DNA of 64,000 nt. Source: Tulasnella sp. 424. Lineage: Eukaryota; Basidiomycota; Agaricomycetes; Cantharellales; Tulasnellaceae. The stretch's first letter is position 1. The number at the start of each line of letters is the position of its first letter. The notes beneath the pieces are model-generated. The model was not told the DNA's origin, ran no database searches, and saw only the letters and a program-made list of their open reading frames with translations. The stretch covers positions 434,001-498,000 of the forward strand of contig WSUB01000006.1 in NCBI GenBank assembly GCA_019633425.1, in the 5' to 3' direction. Positions 1 to 12,377 of this stretch are shown here, piece after piece. Both the position numbers and the translations under genes were made by a program.

Positions 1-2574
1 GCCATCCAACATAAGGATAAACACCCCAACAAACCCGACTGCTGTCCATAGGAGAACAACAGCTAAAAGCGGATCAAGGACCCATTCGCCATTTGTCCCT
101 ATTAACGCCTGTCGAGGCAAAGGAAGCAGGGCGAGGACAAACAGAACCCCGCTCGCTTGAATAGGCACCCTTGTTGACCTCGAAAATATTTTGGCATAAA
201 CCTCTTTAGGGTCAGGAAGCGGGAGGTGATTTTCCCATTGCCATAGCGCGTAGCTGAACCCCGCTGCTACCACTCCAACTCCCCACACTTCTACCATTGA
301 CCAGTATCGCAGAGCAATGCGACCGAGCGTCGACCACCAGTCGACAGTGATTCGGAGAGATTGGACCGGACATGATTCTTGGGATGAATACAGCCGGAGG
401 TGGAGGCCATGGTAACTGGAGGGTGTTGCATGGAGAAAGGGACCTGATGCGTGCCCGTGGAGTAAGAAATGCTGGCCTGGCCGAAGTGCGTGGAAGTGAG
501 ATTCTGGGCTAGAAGAAAGGTGTTGGAGGAGTGGAGGGATGAGGGAAGGCGATCCTGTTGCCCACGAAATTTTCGGGATATAAGTTTCCGATTACCAGAA
601 GGTGACACGGGTTGACCTACCTTGGCAGTCGCTCGCAAAACTTCCTTCGACACGGTACGCAACGAGGGAGCTTATTGACGCGCTAGGTATCACAATATCC
701 GTTCGAAGAGCAGGTACCCGATGAGAAAGGTCAATGGATAGGGAGCTGAAGAACGGCGCTAGAGGTTGAAAACCAAGTCAATCCTGATTGGACCAAAAGT
801 GAACGCCAAACTCACTAATCCTTGATACGCCGCCAACTTCAATCTCCCTTATCCCAGCCATCTTCACTTTCACCTCCTCCGTGAGCGCTGTTTTACGTCC
901 CGTGTCGCTGGGCTCTAGAACAGCAACCAACCCCCTCTTCCCCTTCTGCACGTACCCATCTACCTCCAACCCTACCCAACCTACTTCGCCCTCACTATCC
1001 TCAGACGTGGGGGCAAAGAGTTCACGTACTTCCACAGCCAGACCAAGGTCCTCCGGGCTCGACCCTTCTCCCGGCTGAGGGAATGGTATGTTGGGAAGTG
1101 GAATTGGGAGAGATTGGATTGTCACATGTTCCGGCGATACATACTTGCATGCTGTTTGCTGGAATTCGCTGGAGAATTTGCATACGAATATCTTGACGCG
1201 GAGAGACGTCCGATCACCCGCTATAAGTGTTTTGGATTCCAATAGACTCCCACGAGCGATCAGGAGTTGGAGGTGATGAGGGGCGGTAGCGGATGAAAAT
1301 GGGAGCATGTGCATGTGGCTCGTGATAGATTCTTCTCTAGGTCCCTGTTCGGATGATGGGACAATGGCGACCGCGTACGGTTCTCGAGTCCGAGATGGAG
1401 CGAGCTTGTTGAAGCGGAGCCATCGATCGTTAGAAACTCCAGGAGGCCAGACGTGTCCTCGTGACCATCCCTCTAGAATTCGCTTCCTCTCCGCCTCGAA
1501 AGATGAGGGTGAAGTGACGGCAGCCGCCATCTCAATAGCCGTTCGTGCCACTTTCGAGCGAACCTGATGACACCAGACCATCTCGTTATGACCCACGCCA
1601 GTCCAGACCCCCTCCAACGCCGTTGTGAAGACCGTCTGGCGGTACAATGATCCCATGGAGTATTCGTCCGGAGGGGAAGGCAGGAAACACGTTTCGCTTG
1701 GGATGAGAGAGTCGGTAGCCCCTCCACAGATAGCGAGAACGGGCGGGGAGTTGTTGCGGTCCGGAGGATAGAGGCCGCGATAGACTTGGCCATAGAGGTC
1801 TTCCACTCGTCGATCAAACCGCGCAGGGGGGAGAGAGTTCGGGGATGACATGGTGATGACTGCTGATATCCGAGCTGCAGATGAAGGAGGGGATAGAAGT
1901 GAAAGAGCAACGAGACCCCCCATGGAGTGGCCGATGAGAAGGACCTGAGATGGTTTGGAAGTCGCAGGGTAAAGAGATAGGATATAATCGATGGCGGAAT
2001 CAATGTAGGCTTTTTGGGAGAGGAGAGTCGGGCCGTGGAAGGCTGAAAGGTCTTCGTTGAACTCGGCTGCGCATCAATATGGGGTCAGTGCTCGCTGACG
2101 CGTCCACTCTGGATTTACATACCCGCGAAGACATCCACTGGAGCTATAGTACCATTCGCGAATTCGGAAGATGAAACGTATGGGTTGGTGTATATCTGGC
2201 GAATGGCAGAGCTCGCAATAGAACGAACTTGACGCGATGAACCTGCGTTACCCGGAATGAACAGCACCGGCGAGCCGTGTAACTGATTATGAATGCAAGG
2301 TTAGCCCCCGTCCATCGTATTCGAGGCCGAGACTCTCAAAGATGCTTACAGTATTTTCGTTCTCCCAACCGACTTCTCTATATAGCCATAGGGTATACCG
2401 TTTAGCTAATGGTGTCCAGCTGGCATTGAAGTTCGACTGCAGGACGTAGGATGGACTCATCCACGACATTTTGCAACCTTGAGGAGATAAGTGCTTTTCA
2501 TTGTAGGTAACTGCTTGGAACGATGCAAAGATTACCAGGAGGCAGATGAGAGGTGGGATGTAGAGACGGAGCAT
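1..2574 (-). CDS. BST1: GPI inositol-deacylase (PGAP1/Bst1-like), 3' end outside window, in-frame TGA
   Basis: The product removes the acyl chain from the inositol of GPI anchors in the ER, which allows GPI proteins to leave for the Golgi. Exons read 2574-2350, 2282-2123, 2066-621 and 554 to the left edge, all GT-AG and in phase. The start gives a hydrophobic signal-anchor ([18 protein letters not shown]). It is followed by [10 protein letters not shown], the lipase core with [16 protein letters not shown], and the serine-hydrolase elbow [13 protein letters not shown] (nucleophile Ser). Further on lie [20 protein letters not shown] and, near the left edge, hydrophobic segments typical of the multi-pass C terminus. 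Known for the family: ER membrane enzyme of about 1,000 residues. Odd: the frame is interrupted by TGA at 778-780 between WSNQD and [10 protein letters not shown], although the same frame continues as convincing protein on both sides. It may be a nonsense allele, a sequencing error or a missed splice; no good intron removes it. Family assignment is firm. Confidence 0.9.
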
Positions 2575-3344
2575 CGGTCGACATTGGAATGTGATGTCAG
2601 AGCAAGTCACCGAGGATGTACAAGGTTCCCACCGCGACCTGCAAGCTACGATACAAGGTGGATCACTTGCCTTCCGTTGGAAGACGGCATCTAGCACCAG
2701 GAAACCGTCGTATATAAACCCAAAGTGTCACTACCTCAAATTGCCGACCTTTGAGACAGTGTTGAATCGGATGAACTAGACCACTCCGCATTACCATAAG
2801 AGGGGATTCGGACAGCGGACGCGACCAAGGCGTCCCCGCCGAGGCATTACCGGAGACCGAGACCATGAAATGAGCCGATATCATAGGAAGAGCTGGTTAA
2901 TATCCCTGTGCTCGGATTGTGATGGAGTCACAGAGCCCGTATCCGGCAGGGCCTGTCCCTTCTGTTTCGTGGCACTGGACCAGCGTGAGGCACCTTCGAA
3001 TGGGTAAAACGAAACTTAGGCTCGCTCTGTAGGATGGGAGTCCCGTACTCGGGGACGGTCATATTCATACCTAGAGAGCTCCGTAGACACTACACGCTGT
3101 AACAGGGAAAAACCGAGCAAGACCTTGTACTGGGTGAGCAATGTACGAATAGCGAGTGTGATGAGAGATATCAAAATATAAACGAGCCGAAGTGGAACTG
3201 TCGAAGCGATGCTCACAGTAGAGAGAAACTAAACACATGAATGGGAATAAAGCCAATGCGGAATTCGAACATGCATATCGGACGATGTCAAGTCACGTCG
3301 ATAAGCAGATCTCGAAGTGATAATGCAGAGAGATAAAGCCCGAA
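2575..3344. other. Intergenic, no gene seen
   Basis: This stretch lies between the start of the GPI inositol-deacylase gene and the 3' end of the kinase-TPR gene. Its few short open frames have no recognisable motif and no convincing splice structure. I see nothing else in it; the deacylase promoter must lie in the left part. Confidence 0.6.
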
Positions 3345-6300
3345 TTAAACTGCCATTAGCTGCCGAACCTCCGTAAGAAAGCTATCGCAGCGCGCTACAT
3401 CAGCTTCCAGACCAAGTTTACCGTAAATTGTGGACGCTTCACAAACAAGACGCACGGCCTCGCCATATTGCGCTTGGCTGCGACGGAGCCAGCCCAGGAA
3501 CCAGAAATTGTTGGCCAAGGGTCGCATGTATCCAATCCGATGATATACTGACTCAGCCTCCAAGTACGACTTTTCGGCCTGGGCGTACTGTCCCGAAGCC
3601 GAGTAGGTGCGCCCCAGCCCTTGGGCGGTGTTGGCGAGGCCAAGCTGACTCCCGATTTGAAAGTAGATGTCGCGGGCTTGGATGTACGACTTCTCGGCTT
3701 TGGAATACTCGCTTTGCATCCGGTATACGTCTCCTAGACCCCTGACCGAGTTGGCGAGGCCGATCTGCAACCCGATTCGAAAGTAGGTGTCGCGGGCTTC
3801 GATGTACGATTTCTCGGCCTTGGAGTACTCGTTTCGCGTCTGGTACACGTCTCCTAGACCCTTGACCGAGTCGGCAAAGCCTTTCTGATCCCCGATTTCA
3901 GAGTAGGTGTCGCGGGCTTCCATGTACGACTCCTCGGCTAGGGAATACTTGCTTTGAATACAGTACACGTCTCCCATACCCTTGACCGAGTTGGCAAAGC
4001 CGAGTTGACTCCCGAGTTGAGAGTAAATGTCGCGGGCTTGAATGTACGACTTCTCGGCATTGGAATACTCGCTTCGCATCCGATACACGTCTCCTAGACC
4101 CCTGACCGAGTTGGCGAGGCCGAGCTGCAACCCGAGTCGAAAGTAGGTGTCGCGGGCTTCGATATACGATTCCTCGGCCTTGGAATACTCGTTTTGCATC
4201 TGATACACGTCTCCCAGACCCTTGACCGAGTCGGCAAATTCTTTCTGATTCCCGATCTGAGAGTAGGTGTCGCGGGCTTGGATGTACGACTCCTCGGCTT
4301 GGGAATACTTGTTTTGCATACAATGCACGTCTCCCAGACTCTTGACCGAGTTGGCAAAGCCGAGTTGATTCTCGAGCTGAGAGTAGATGTCGCGGGCTTG
4401 GATGTACGACTTCTCGGCATTGGAATACTCGCTTCGCATCCGGTATACGTCTCCCAGACTCCTGACCGAGTTGGCGAGGCCGATCTGCAACCCGATTCGA
4501 GAGTAGGTGTCGCGGGCTTCGATATACGATTCCTCGGCCTTGGAATACTCGTTTCGCGTCTGGTACACGTCTCCCAGACCCTTGACCGAGTCGGCAAAGC
4601 CTTTCTGATTCCCGATTTGAGAGCAAGTGTCGCGGGCTTCCATGTACGACTCCTCGGCTTGGTAATACTTGCTTTGCATGCAGTACACGTCTCCCAGACC
4701 CTTGACCGCGTTGGCAAAGCCAAGCTGATTCCCGAGCTGAGAGTAGATGTCGCGGGCTTGGATGTACGACTTCTCGGCATTGGAATACTCGCTTCGCGTC
4801 CGGTACACGTCGCCCAGACCCCTGAACGAGTTGGCGAGGCCGAGTTGATTCCCGATTTGAGAGTAGGTGTCGCGGGCTTCCGTGTACGATTCCTCGGCCT
4901 TCGAATACTCGTTTCGCGTCAGGTACATGTCCCCCAGACCCCTGACCGAGTTGGCAAAGCCTTCCTGATTCCCGGTTTGGGAGTAGGTATCACGGGCTTG
5001 GATATACGACTTCTCGGCTTGAGAATACTTGCTTTGCAAACGGTACACGTCTCCGAGACCCTTGACCGAGTTGGCAACACCGAGCTGATTCCCGATTTGA
5101 GAGTGGATATCACGGGCTTGGATGTACGACTTCTCGGCTTTGGAATACTCGCTTCGCCTCCAGTACACCTCTCCAAGCGAAATCAATGCTCTGGCCCTGC
5201 CCTCTTTATCTCCAGCCAGCGTAGCAACCATGAACGACTCTTGGAAGTACATTTCTGCTTCGGATGTTATGCCGTTCTGCAGTTGAATCCAGCCAAGAGC
5301 GCATAAAAGTCCGCTCGAGCGAGTTGTAGCCGACCCGTTCACCTTCCTGCTTGAGGGTATAACTTGATTCTGCGAGAATGAGAAGTGAGAATACGGAAGT
5401 TACAACAACAAAAACTCCATACCGTGAATGAAATGACTTGTTGGCATCTAATAGCCGTTGGTCGCTCATTCGCATTCAAGCTCCAACACTGCCCCATCAG
5501 ATTACAAAGTTCCTTGACCTGCTTGAGCTGAGCATGATCTCCGACCACCGGAAGATCACCTCTGGTGATTCGTAGAATAATCGTGAGGTCATTCTCCTCA
5601 TCAAATGGAAAGTTCCCAGTGATTGTCTAGATCGACCCAGACGGGTTAGACAACCCAGATCACTGAGAGTCATGCCAACACACCTCCCAACAAATCCAAC
5701 CCAATGCCCAGATGTCGCTTGCCAGACAGGGCAACTCTCCCTCAAACAGCTCCGGCGCGGCCCATCGGATAGTCCAAGCTGGACCCGTCATGGTGATGAA
5801 ATCTCCAGACGCTGCTACCTCCGCCTTCAATGACTCCACCGTGGGCGCTGTGGTCGTTATTCGATGCTGGAACTGTATCACGGCCGCCGCACCAGCGCTT
5901 TTAACTGCCGCGGAATCCATCGTCCGAGCAGAACCGAAGTCGGTAATAATTGCCCGGTTCTCGGAATTGACCAGGACGTTGAGCTATATTCAGGCCAATG
6001 TCACTCTACGTAAAAACGAGCAAGCACGGTAAGCTTACTGATTTTAGATCTCCATGGCAGATCGGCGGGGTCCTTCCATGGAGGTAACTAATCCCTTTGG
6101 CAACGTCGTTAATCTGTGGTTCCGTAAGCCAAGGATAGATTTTCACAGAGAAAGAGGTGGACTTACCAAGGACAGGCGTTCTGGGAGCTCCCAGTTGGCA
6201 GACCGAACGAACTCCCGTAAGTTGCCATTCTTCTCCCAGGAAAACACTATCCAGGCAATACCCTCCTCAATGTCTTCGATAAAACCAACGAGTTTTACCA

Positions 6301-6829
6301 CACTCGGGTGGGATAAGTTGTTTAGAAGGTTGACCTCATGAGCAAATGGCTTGACACGAAGGACATCGATGTCAGAACAACCGAACGCTGTTGGCGGAAA
6401 GACGTGCGACAACTTACGGCCAGCGCCCGATCACCGTCGGTATCGGTGTCGAAACGTAGCTTCTTGACGGCGATGTACTCCGGGTCTTCAAGTTTTGGGA
6501 GATTCGAGGACTGGGCTGGAGCGAGTATTGCTGCCTCCACGTTCGCTTTCCCGCCTGACTTGGGGGCATTATTCTCGAGCGGTTTGATTCGGGCACTCTC
6601 AATTCGGAGATGTCCAAGTGAGTCAAGTACTTTTTTCTACAGCAACAATTTACGATTAGCCTTCTAATGCACTATGAAACGAAATGCGTGTATATAGAGT
6701 GAATCCGCGCACCGGATCGATTCTAAGCAGCTTCATCGCCTCTTCAACCTCGTCAATTGCGGCATCTTGAGTCCTTACCGTTGGGTGCAAATAATCTGTT
6801 GCCTGAAGGTCTTTGATATTATCCGCCAT
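3345..6829 (-). CDS. TKL-like protein kinase with C-terminal TPR array (gene 1)
   Basis: Predicted signalling protein of about 1,040 residues: Ser/Thr kinase-like domain, then about 13 tetratricopeptide repeats for protein binding. Exons read 6829-6713, 6636-6418, 6349-6167, 6113-6039, 5983-5684, 5626-5423 and 5369-3345; every exon is a multiple of three. Visible kinase elements: IAVKKLRF (ATP-site Lys), CHGDLKS (catalytic Asp and Lys), TDFGSAR (Mg-binding Asp), WAAPEL (APE). The C-lobe has WALGWICWE, ITGNFPFD and CWSLNANERPTA. A glycine loop is only weakly visible near GGKANVEAAI. The TPR units are about 40 residues of the type YSKAEKSYIQARD...GDVY. Expected location is cytoplasmic, as there is no signal peptide or membrane segment. 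A paralogue with matching early exon sizes lies at 28.5-31.7 kb. Kinase activity looks possible because the key residues are present; substrate unknown. Confidence 0.88.
3600..5170 (-). repeat. 120-bp TPR-coding tandem repeat with 360-bp higher-order period
   Basis: Inside kinase-TPR gene 1 the DNA repeats every 120 bp, one TPR each. Three unit types alternate (YRMRSEYSNAEKSY, YCMQSKYSQAEESY, YQTRNEYSKAEESY), giving a 360-bp superunit repeated about three times with very high nucleotide identity. This points to recent expansion by unequal crossing-over. Phase is kept throughout. Confidence 0.9.
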
Positions 6830-7460
6830 GGTGTAATGCGTTTGATCGAGCTATGCGGTGGTGGAGTCGATTTTTTTGGTCGGGGGTGGGAGGTAAAGTA
6901 TCGATTGAGTAGAGTAGACCACGTGGTGCAGATCTAGGCTCCCACCCCATCTCGGCTGTGCCCAGTGTCAACGACTGTATCGGCTTAAACCAAGGTTCGA
7001 CTTATATATCTTTCTGGATTCGAAGATACGGGTTCCATCTCCCTAAAGCGTTGAGGCTTTGACGAGCAGACTCCGGTAAGTGGAAATGGGAAATGTGCGG
7101 AGTTGATGCCGGCGCGGACTGAAGTCGATCTTCGTTCCTAGACCCTATATATATCAATTACAAATCAAGGAAAAGCGCTCAACCGCAGCACCCCAACCGG
7201 GCCAAAAGAAAGCCCTATGAAGCCTAATCTTTCTCATTTTACATGACTGCGCGAGAAGGACGAGAAGGGAGCATTCGGTTGGCATGGAGAGGGAGAACGA
7301 CGGGAGTGAAATGTATATATAGCCCAACGAAGTCACCGACGCTGGGTCACCGAGTGGCTGATCAACGGCCTCCTGCATCGCTTCGCCGCGCAAGTCACAC
7401 GCCTCCAAACTTGCCACCACCGCCAACGTCCACAGCTCTAACCAGACTACATGGCCCCAG
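6830..7460. promoter_or_regulatory. Divergent intergenic region with TATA box
   Basis: This 631-bp stretch separates the starts of the kinase-TPR gene (leftward) and the first family A gene (rightward). A good TATA box, TATATATAG, lies at 7313-7321, 140 bp before the chosen family A start, and fits rightward transcription. Another AT-rich run (TATATATAT) lies near 7146-7154. No gene was found inside. Confidence 0.55.
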
Positions 7461-9423
7461 ATGCAAGGTGGAAGAGTTGATTCTAGTCGTAAAAGAGCGT
7501 CTCACTGGGCGCGGGCCCTAAAGCCCCACTCAGGGGGTTCTATCAGTACACGGTCATCTCGGGCCTCGGTGGACTCGGTGTTCATAGAGGACTTTTCCGA
7601 TTCAAACTCGGGTTCTAGTCGTTCCTCGCGAGGACCACGGGTACCATCACCTATGAGTGGCTCCGAAAGATCGGTGAGTATTCTCACTCCCTGTCGCCAT
7701 TTTGCGTGAAACCGACAGGTTTTTGAACAGGTGGAACGGGGAGCAAGATGGACGTCACGACTTATAAATGCGGCATTGCGTCCTCTTACCAAGCGCCGAG
7801 CCAAGCGACTGGTGGTCAATCTAATCAGCGCAAACGACGACGAAGGACCCTCTGCGAGGCACCAGAGACGCAAAGCGGCGAAGGCTCTCCTAGATCTCGC
7901 AGAGCAGGAGGCCGACGGTGCAGACATAGTGACCAGAAGGTTCATTAAACAATCTTCCCGGAGACGTGAAGGGATTCGTGCCCTCTTCAAACTCAGCGAT
8001 GAGGAGCTCGACGACGTTGAAAACAAGGCCTTCCCTACTACGACTACGGAACCAACCGTTTCCATTCGATTGCTGGAGCTCATCAGGGAATATACGAAGG
8101 AGTCCCTATTCATCAAGACGGCCACATCCGTAATACGAAGCGGAACACAAGGAGCGGCGGCAGTTCTCCACTTCGTAACAAGAATGGAGGACTTCTTCTC
8201 CTATGTCGACCACTCGCTCATTGTCGACTTTGGAGTCCGGATCGTGAAGACAGAGAACTCACTCACAAGAACCTGGTACACCGGGCTTACACTGCTCGTC
8301 ACAGCCATCGAACGGACCTCCCCAGACAACCTCAGCCACCTCGCGGGTACTCTTCACGTGGCTCTCAGCAGCGTGGTTGGAGGAGTGGTTCAGCAAGGAA
8401 GTCGCATCCGCGCAGGAGCGGTCGCAAAGAAGGAGAAATCACACTTTTGCGACCCTCCCCTCCTTCCCCTAGTAGCAAGGTGCTGTGCCAAATCCGAGCC
8501 GGTTCTGGATCTTCTCCAATTCGCCCTCCCCCCTCCTTCTATTCTCACATCGTTCATAGATCTGACGCTTAACATTGCCCTCGAGATGGATGCTAGTCAA
8601 TGCCGCTTTAGTCTGGAAGGGGGATTTGCATTAACCGCCCTCGCATTCCTGCTCCAAATTCCAACAGTCATACTATACGTCCCTCCTGGTAGGCTTCCCG
8701 CTATCGGGACCCTCTTCGTGGACATAGTTCTTCACCCAAAAGCACCAGAGATCCAGAGTGAAGGATCCCCAGATGAAGAGGTAAGAGCGTCGTCTGAGTT
8801 TTACCTGGATATGGTTTGCTGAATATGATGATTAGGACATGCTGAGATGGCTCCGCACGAAGCTTGACCACGGAGTGATCAATGCCCTCAGCCGCCTCCC
8901 CGAACTCAACTTCAAAGAAGCATTGACATCGGCTCTCAAAGCCGCCCTTAGGAGATTCAACCTGCATTCGACGAATCCGTACCAACCGCTCGAAATCGTG
9001 GAACGCCTGCTCTGGCTTTCAAATCTAAAACTCAACAACGAAGAAATTCACCGCGCACTGGTAGAGGCCGGTTCATGTGCTTTCTTGGTCAATGTCCTGG
9101 CTTATACCGGCGGGCTGAACCCCCAGGACAGAGGTCTTTGGCGGGCAAAAGGTCTAGCGATCACGTGCCTCGGTAACATCCTGGAGGAGATGGACTGGAT
9201 TCAGCTTCGCGATCACATCACAGCGGATATGATTGACATCATTCTGAAAATCAAGGGAGACGGTGGCACTCCAATGGTCCAGAAGGGCCAGGCTATATTT
9301 TTGCTGCAGCGCTACGTGCTCGTTGCGGACAGGTATGGCATCGAGCCGTATTACCGAGAATACAGCTCTGCTAAGACTACCAAGCTCGAGAGTGCACATC
9401 TTGGTGAACAGGGGTTGCTTTAA
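7461..9423 (+). CDS. Family A protein 1, unknown function, three exons
   Basis: I do not recognise this family. Exons 7461-7673, 7731-8780 and 8836-9423 are all in phase and give about 616 residues. Exon 1 encodes a Ser-rich, probably disordered N terminus with SVDSVFIEDFSDSNSGS, conserved among the copies. Exon 2 starts basic (TKRRAKRLVVNLI) and is then mostly helical-looking, with VTRRFIKQSSRRREGIRALF and FKLSDEELDDV. Exon 3 holds the most conserved block: VERLLWLSNL, DRGLWRAKGLAITCLGNI, VQKGQAIFLLQRY and IEPYYREY. No signal peptide, membrane segment or catalytic motif is visible. The leucine-rich helical pattern could suit an ARM/HEAT-like fold, but that is a guess. It stands in tandem with a second copy that starts 432 bp downstream. 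The start is the first ATG giving the conserved exon 1; no upstream in-frame alternative was better. Confidence 0.85.
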
Positions 9424-9854
9424 ACCTGAATATCTAGTTGACTTCGGGTTGCTGATTACGGTGTTTTCTCCGTCTTGTTCAGTATGTTATTTCGTTTTCT
9501 ACTTTTTACCATCGCTTTGGAAAGTCTAGCTTTGCGAAAGGGCCGTTTTGTATACCACTGTGTGTATTTTAGCATTTGGGGACTGTTTTTGCATATATTT
9601 GGACTCTACCCTGTTGCACAGCCAAGGACGAGCGTATTGGGGCACAATATCTAGGGCCGTGACAATAAGGAGGGCCGCCTCCGCACAGAGCTGTGCACCT
9701 TGTTCCCTGCCCCCTAACCAACGAACGCAAATCACGGTATACGACGACCGTTTGGTCCTTTGATCCCCAAGCGCCACCCACTCTTAAATACATCGACGCC
9801 CTTTTCATACTCGACTGCGGTGGGTCTCCACCTTTTGGGACGCCCAACACCACT
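9424..9854. promoter_or_regulatory. Spacer and promoter between family A genes 1 and 2
   Basis: This 431-bp spacer holds the 3' end of family A gene 1 and the promoter of gene 2. CTTAAATA at 9783-9790 is a weak TATA-like element 65-72 bp before the gene 2 ATG. Nothing else was recognised. Confidence 0.4.
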
Positions 9855-11953
9855 ATGGCTCGATCCTTCGACACCCATTCTTCGCTCGGCGGCAAACCGT
9901 GGATGGCACCAACAAACTCATCACACGGGTCGGCCTTCAGTACGGCGGATCTCCGTCGAGACATGGAGAGGAGGAGGATGAGAACGCAAAGGGCTCAGAG
10001 CGCCCAGTCCTCACGAGGCTCTGGCTCCATCGACTGCTTCTTGATAGAACATTTTACCAGTTCCGATTCCGCCTCCGAAGAAGGGGAGCCCCCGCCCAAC
10101 CCACCTGTTCATTTACCCACGGAGGCAGTTCCAAGGCCGATTGAACGATCTAATCCGCCCTTGTCTCTCTCGTCAGGTTGTAAATCTGCATCGTCGGTAA
10201 GCCCCACTCTCTGCCCGCCAAGACAGTTGAGGCTGTGTAGCTAATCGACTCAACGCTTAAAGGTGAACGACGAGAAGGGAAGCTGGGCGTCAAGACTCAT
10301 GGACAGGGCCCAGCATGCTATGCTCAAGCGTCGGGCTAAAATATTGTTTGCGAAACTCGTCTCTGGCGCAGACGACTCGAAATCAGAGGCCGCTTCAAAA
10401 CGGAAGAGGCAGGCGGCGGCCAGCGGTTTACTTGAAATCGCTTTGCATGGGTCCAACGGAAAAGACATTGTCGCGCGGAGGTTCGTCAAGACGGCGTCGA
10501 GGGAGGAACAAGGCATTCGGGCGCTGTTGAGATTGAACGACGAGGAACTTGAGCCCTGCCAAGTCTGGCTATGGGAAGAACCGCCACACCCAATCGCCAG
10601 TACGGCCATCGACCTGATGCAACTGGTTATTTTACGTTCCACGGAAGACCGTTTCTTCCGCAGGACCCTGCCGAATGTCCTACACGACGCAAGGAGAGGA
10701 GTCGGAGCGATCCTAGGACTGGTTGACAAGTATCCGGAGTTCTTCTCCCATGTTAGCCACGCTCGTCTATTCAAATTCGGAAAACGATTCCTGGAACAAA
10801 CCGTTCCCCTGACGGGTAGTTGGTGTCGCGGGGTCCGACTACTATTCAAGCTCCTCGACCGGCTTCCAGGGGCGCCCCTCACAACAAGATGCAATATCCA
10901 TCTTCCACTACTACAGGCCCTCCTCCAAAGCTGCGTCGAGGGGTTTTTATGGGCAGACAGAGCTGCACTCCATAGCAAAAGCGTTGATTCCACAAACGTC
11001 ATTCAACTGCTCAAATTGATATTTCGGGTTCTGCGGGAGGTTGGAGACGACTTGGAAGCCCTGGATATGATCGCTCCCCCACGTTCTACATTGAATCGAC
11101 TCATATCCGTTTTGCTAACTACGTTTGCACCAGAGAAGTGCATCCAACAGGGCCACATTTCGGACGAGACGGCGCTGCTGGCGTTGAAAAGTTTGGCCGT
11201 ATTGATGGAAAGTCCCATCGTTAGGAAGAATGCGGACGTTTCCGTGGTTGCGCGTTGGGCAGGTCTGTTTGTAGATATTGTACTGCGGCCAGCGTGCTGG
11301 CAAGGAGAAAGGTCTACCGTGAGTGTAAACAAAGGTTTTCTGACTGGTTTGGAACCTTATTTGATCTGGTTACCCAGGGCGAACTTGCAAGGGCCGAACT
11401 TAGACCGGAGACGTCGGCTTTCAACATCCTGTGTTACCTCCCTGAACCGGCCTTCGCAAATGCTTTAGCGTTCGCTTTAAGCCAATGGGACCCCCAAACC
11501 ACTCCTCTCACCTCACCACCGTACAGAACCTACCGCGTAATAGAGTCTTTGCTGTGGCTTTCAAATACCCGACGGCATTTCTGGAAAACGTCACTGGCGC
11601 TGATCGAAGGAGGAGCTTGCGAGTACCTGGCCCGCGTTCTGGCCTGCAATGACCCTCAGAGCCGCTCGCATAGAACATTCTGGAGAGCAAAGGGTCTTGC
11701 AATGACCTGCCTAGGCAATATCATGGAGAGGTTGGATGGGAAGGAGCTTCGTCTTCACGTTAGCAAGGCGGTTATCGACCGCGTCGTGGGCATCAAGGAA
11801 GACTGCGATGCCCCAACAGTACAGAAGGGCCAGGCAATCTTCATGCTTCAACGCTACACTCATGTGGCGACCCAATGTGGGGTGGAGCCGTTTTATAAGG
11901 AGGATATTTCGCCGAGGACTGCTGAGTTTCCAAGCACGATCATCGGAGCATAG
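9855..11953 (+). CDS. Family A protein 2, unknown function, three exons
   Basis: Second plus-strand member of the unrecognised family, about 657 residues, apparently intact. Exons 9855-10196, 10263-11318 and 11378-11953 are all phase 0. Exon 1 is longer than in other copies (114 codons) and rich in Ser, Arg and Pro. It carries a diverged form of the shared motif (SIDCFLIEHFTSSDSAS), in which the Val before Leu-Ile is Phe. Exon 2 has LKRRAKILFAKLVSGAD, IVARRFVKTASREEQGIRAL and LLRLNDEELEP. Exon 3 has VIESLLWLSNT, FWRAKGLAMTCLGNIMERL, VQKGQAIFMLQRYTHVA and VEPFYKEDIS. It is the most diverged intact copy together with copy 1, so this plus-strand pair may be the older branch. A fragment of a close relative lies at 16.57-16.76 kb. 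Function unknown. Confidence 0.85.
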
Positions 11954-12377
11954 TATCCGTCGGCATGTTTTGCTCCTGTGCCGTATATTTCCATTATGTA
12001 GGATCTCGACTCCCCGAACTTACTCTGCCGTGGGAGATCGGGGGTTTTCTCTGGTTTTCAGATTTGTGACTCGGATTCTTTTTTATGTGGTCTTTGTCTG
12101 TTTCCATAATTATGTAATACTCGTTAAAGTTACGAGGCCGTTAGTGGAGTTAAATGGGAAGCGTTTATGACAGGTTGTACCCGCCTGCTAGAAGGAATCA
12201 TCTGGTCGCCTCAGTAGCTACGCTCTTTCACGATTGAAGCATTGACATGCACAGCACTTAAAGTCCGCTACTGCCTTGGTGCCGTCCACCATACAACTCC
12301 GCCACAGGTGGCAGAAACCGGGTTCAGACATCGTTTGTTCGACTCTAAGGGGCAAGGCTGCTAGAACGTGTTGTAAT
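11954..12377. other. Convergent 3' intergenic region
   Basis: This stretch lies between the 3' ends of family A gene 2 (rightward) and the kinase-like gene (leftward). The first 60-100 bp recur, diverged, at 16.68-16.76 kb together with the family A fragment there. No gene was seen. Confidence 0.5.

Noticed and set aside
1473..2003. Open frame of 176 codons on the minus strand
   Set aside because: It overlaps the GPI deacylase lipase core in the wrong frame, while the other frame carries GHSMGG and matches the family.
3600..5170. Regular repeats that might be a CRISPR array or satellite
   Set aside because: The repeats are coding, with every unit in frame as a TPR, and there are no variable spacers.
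4194..5306. Long open frame of 370 codons on the plus strand within kinase-TPR gene 1
   Set aside because: It is the mirror of the TPR repeats; its repeated composition follows from the 120-bp period and it has no own splice or start context. The same holds for the long antisense frames at 29443-30084 and 29403-30275.
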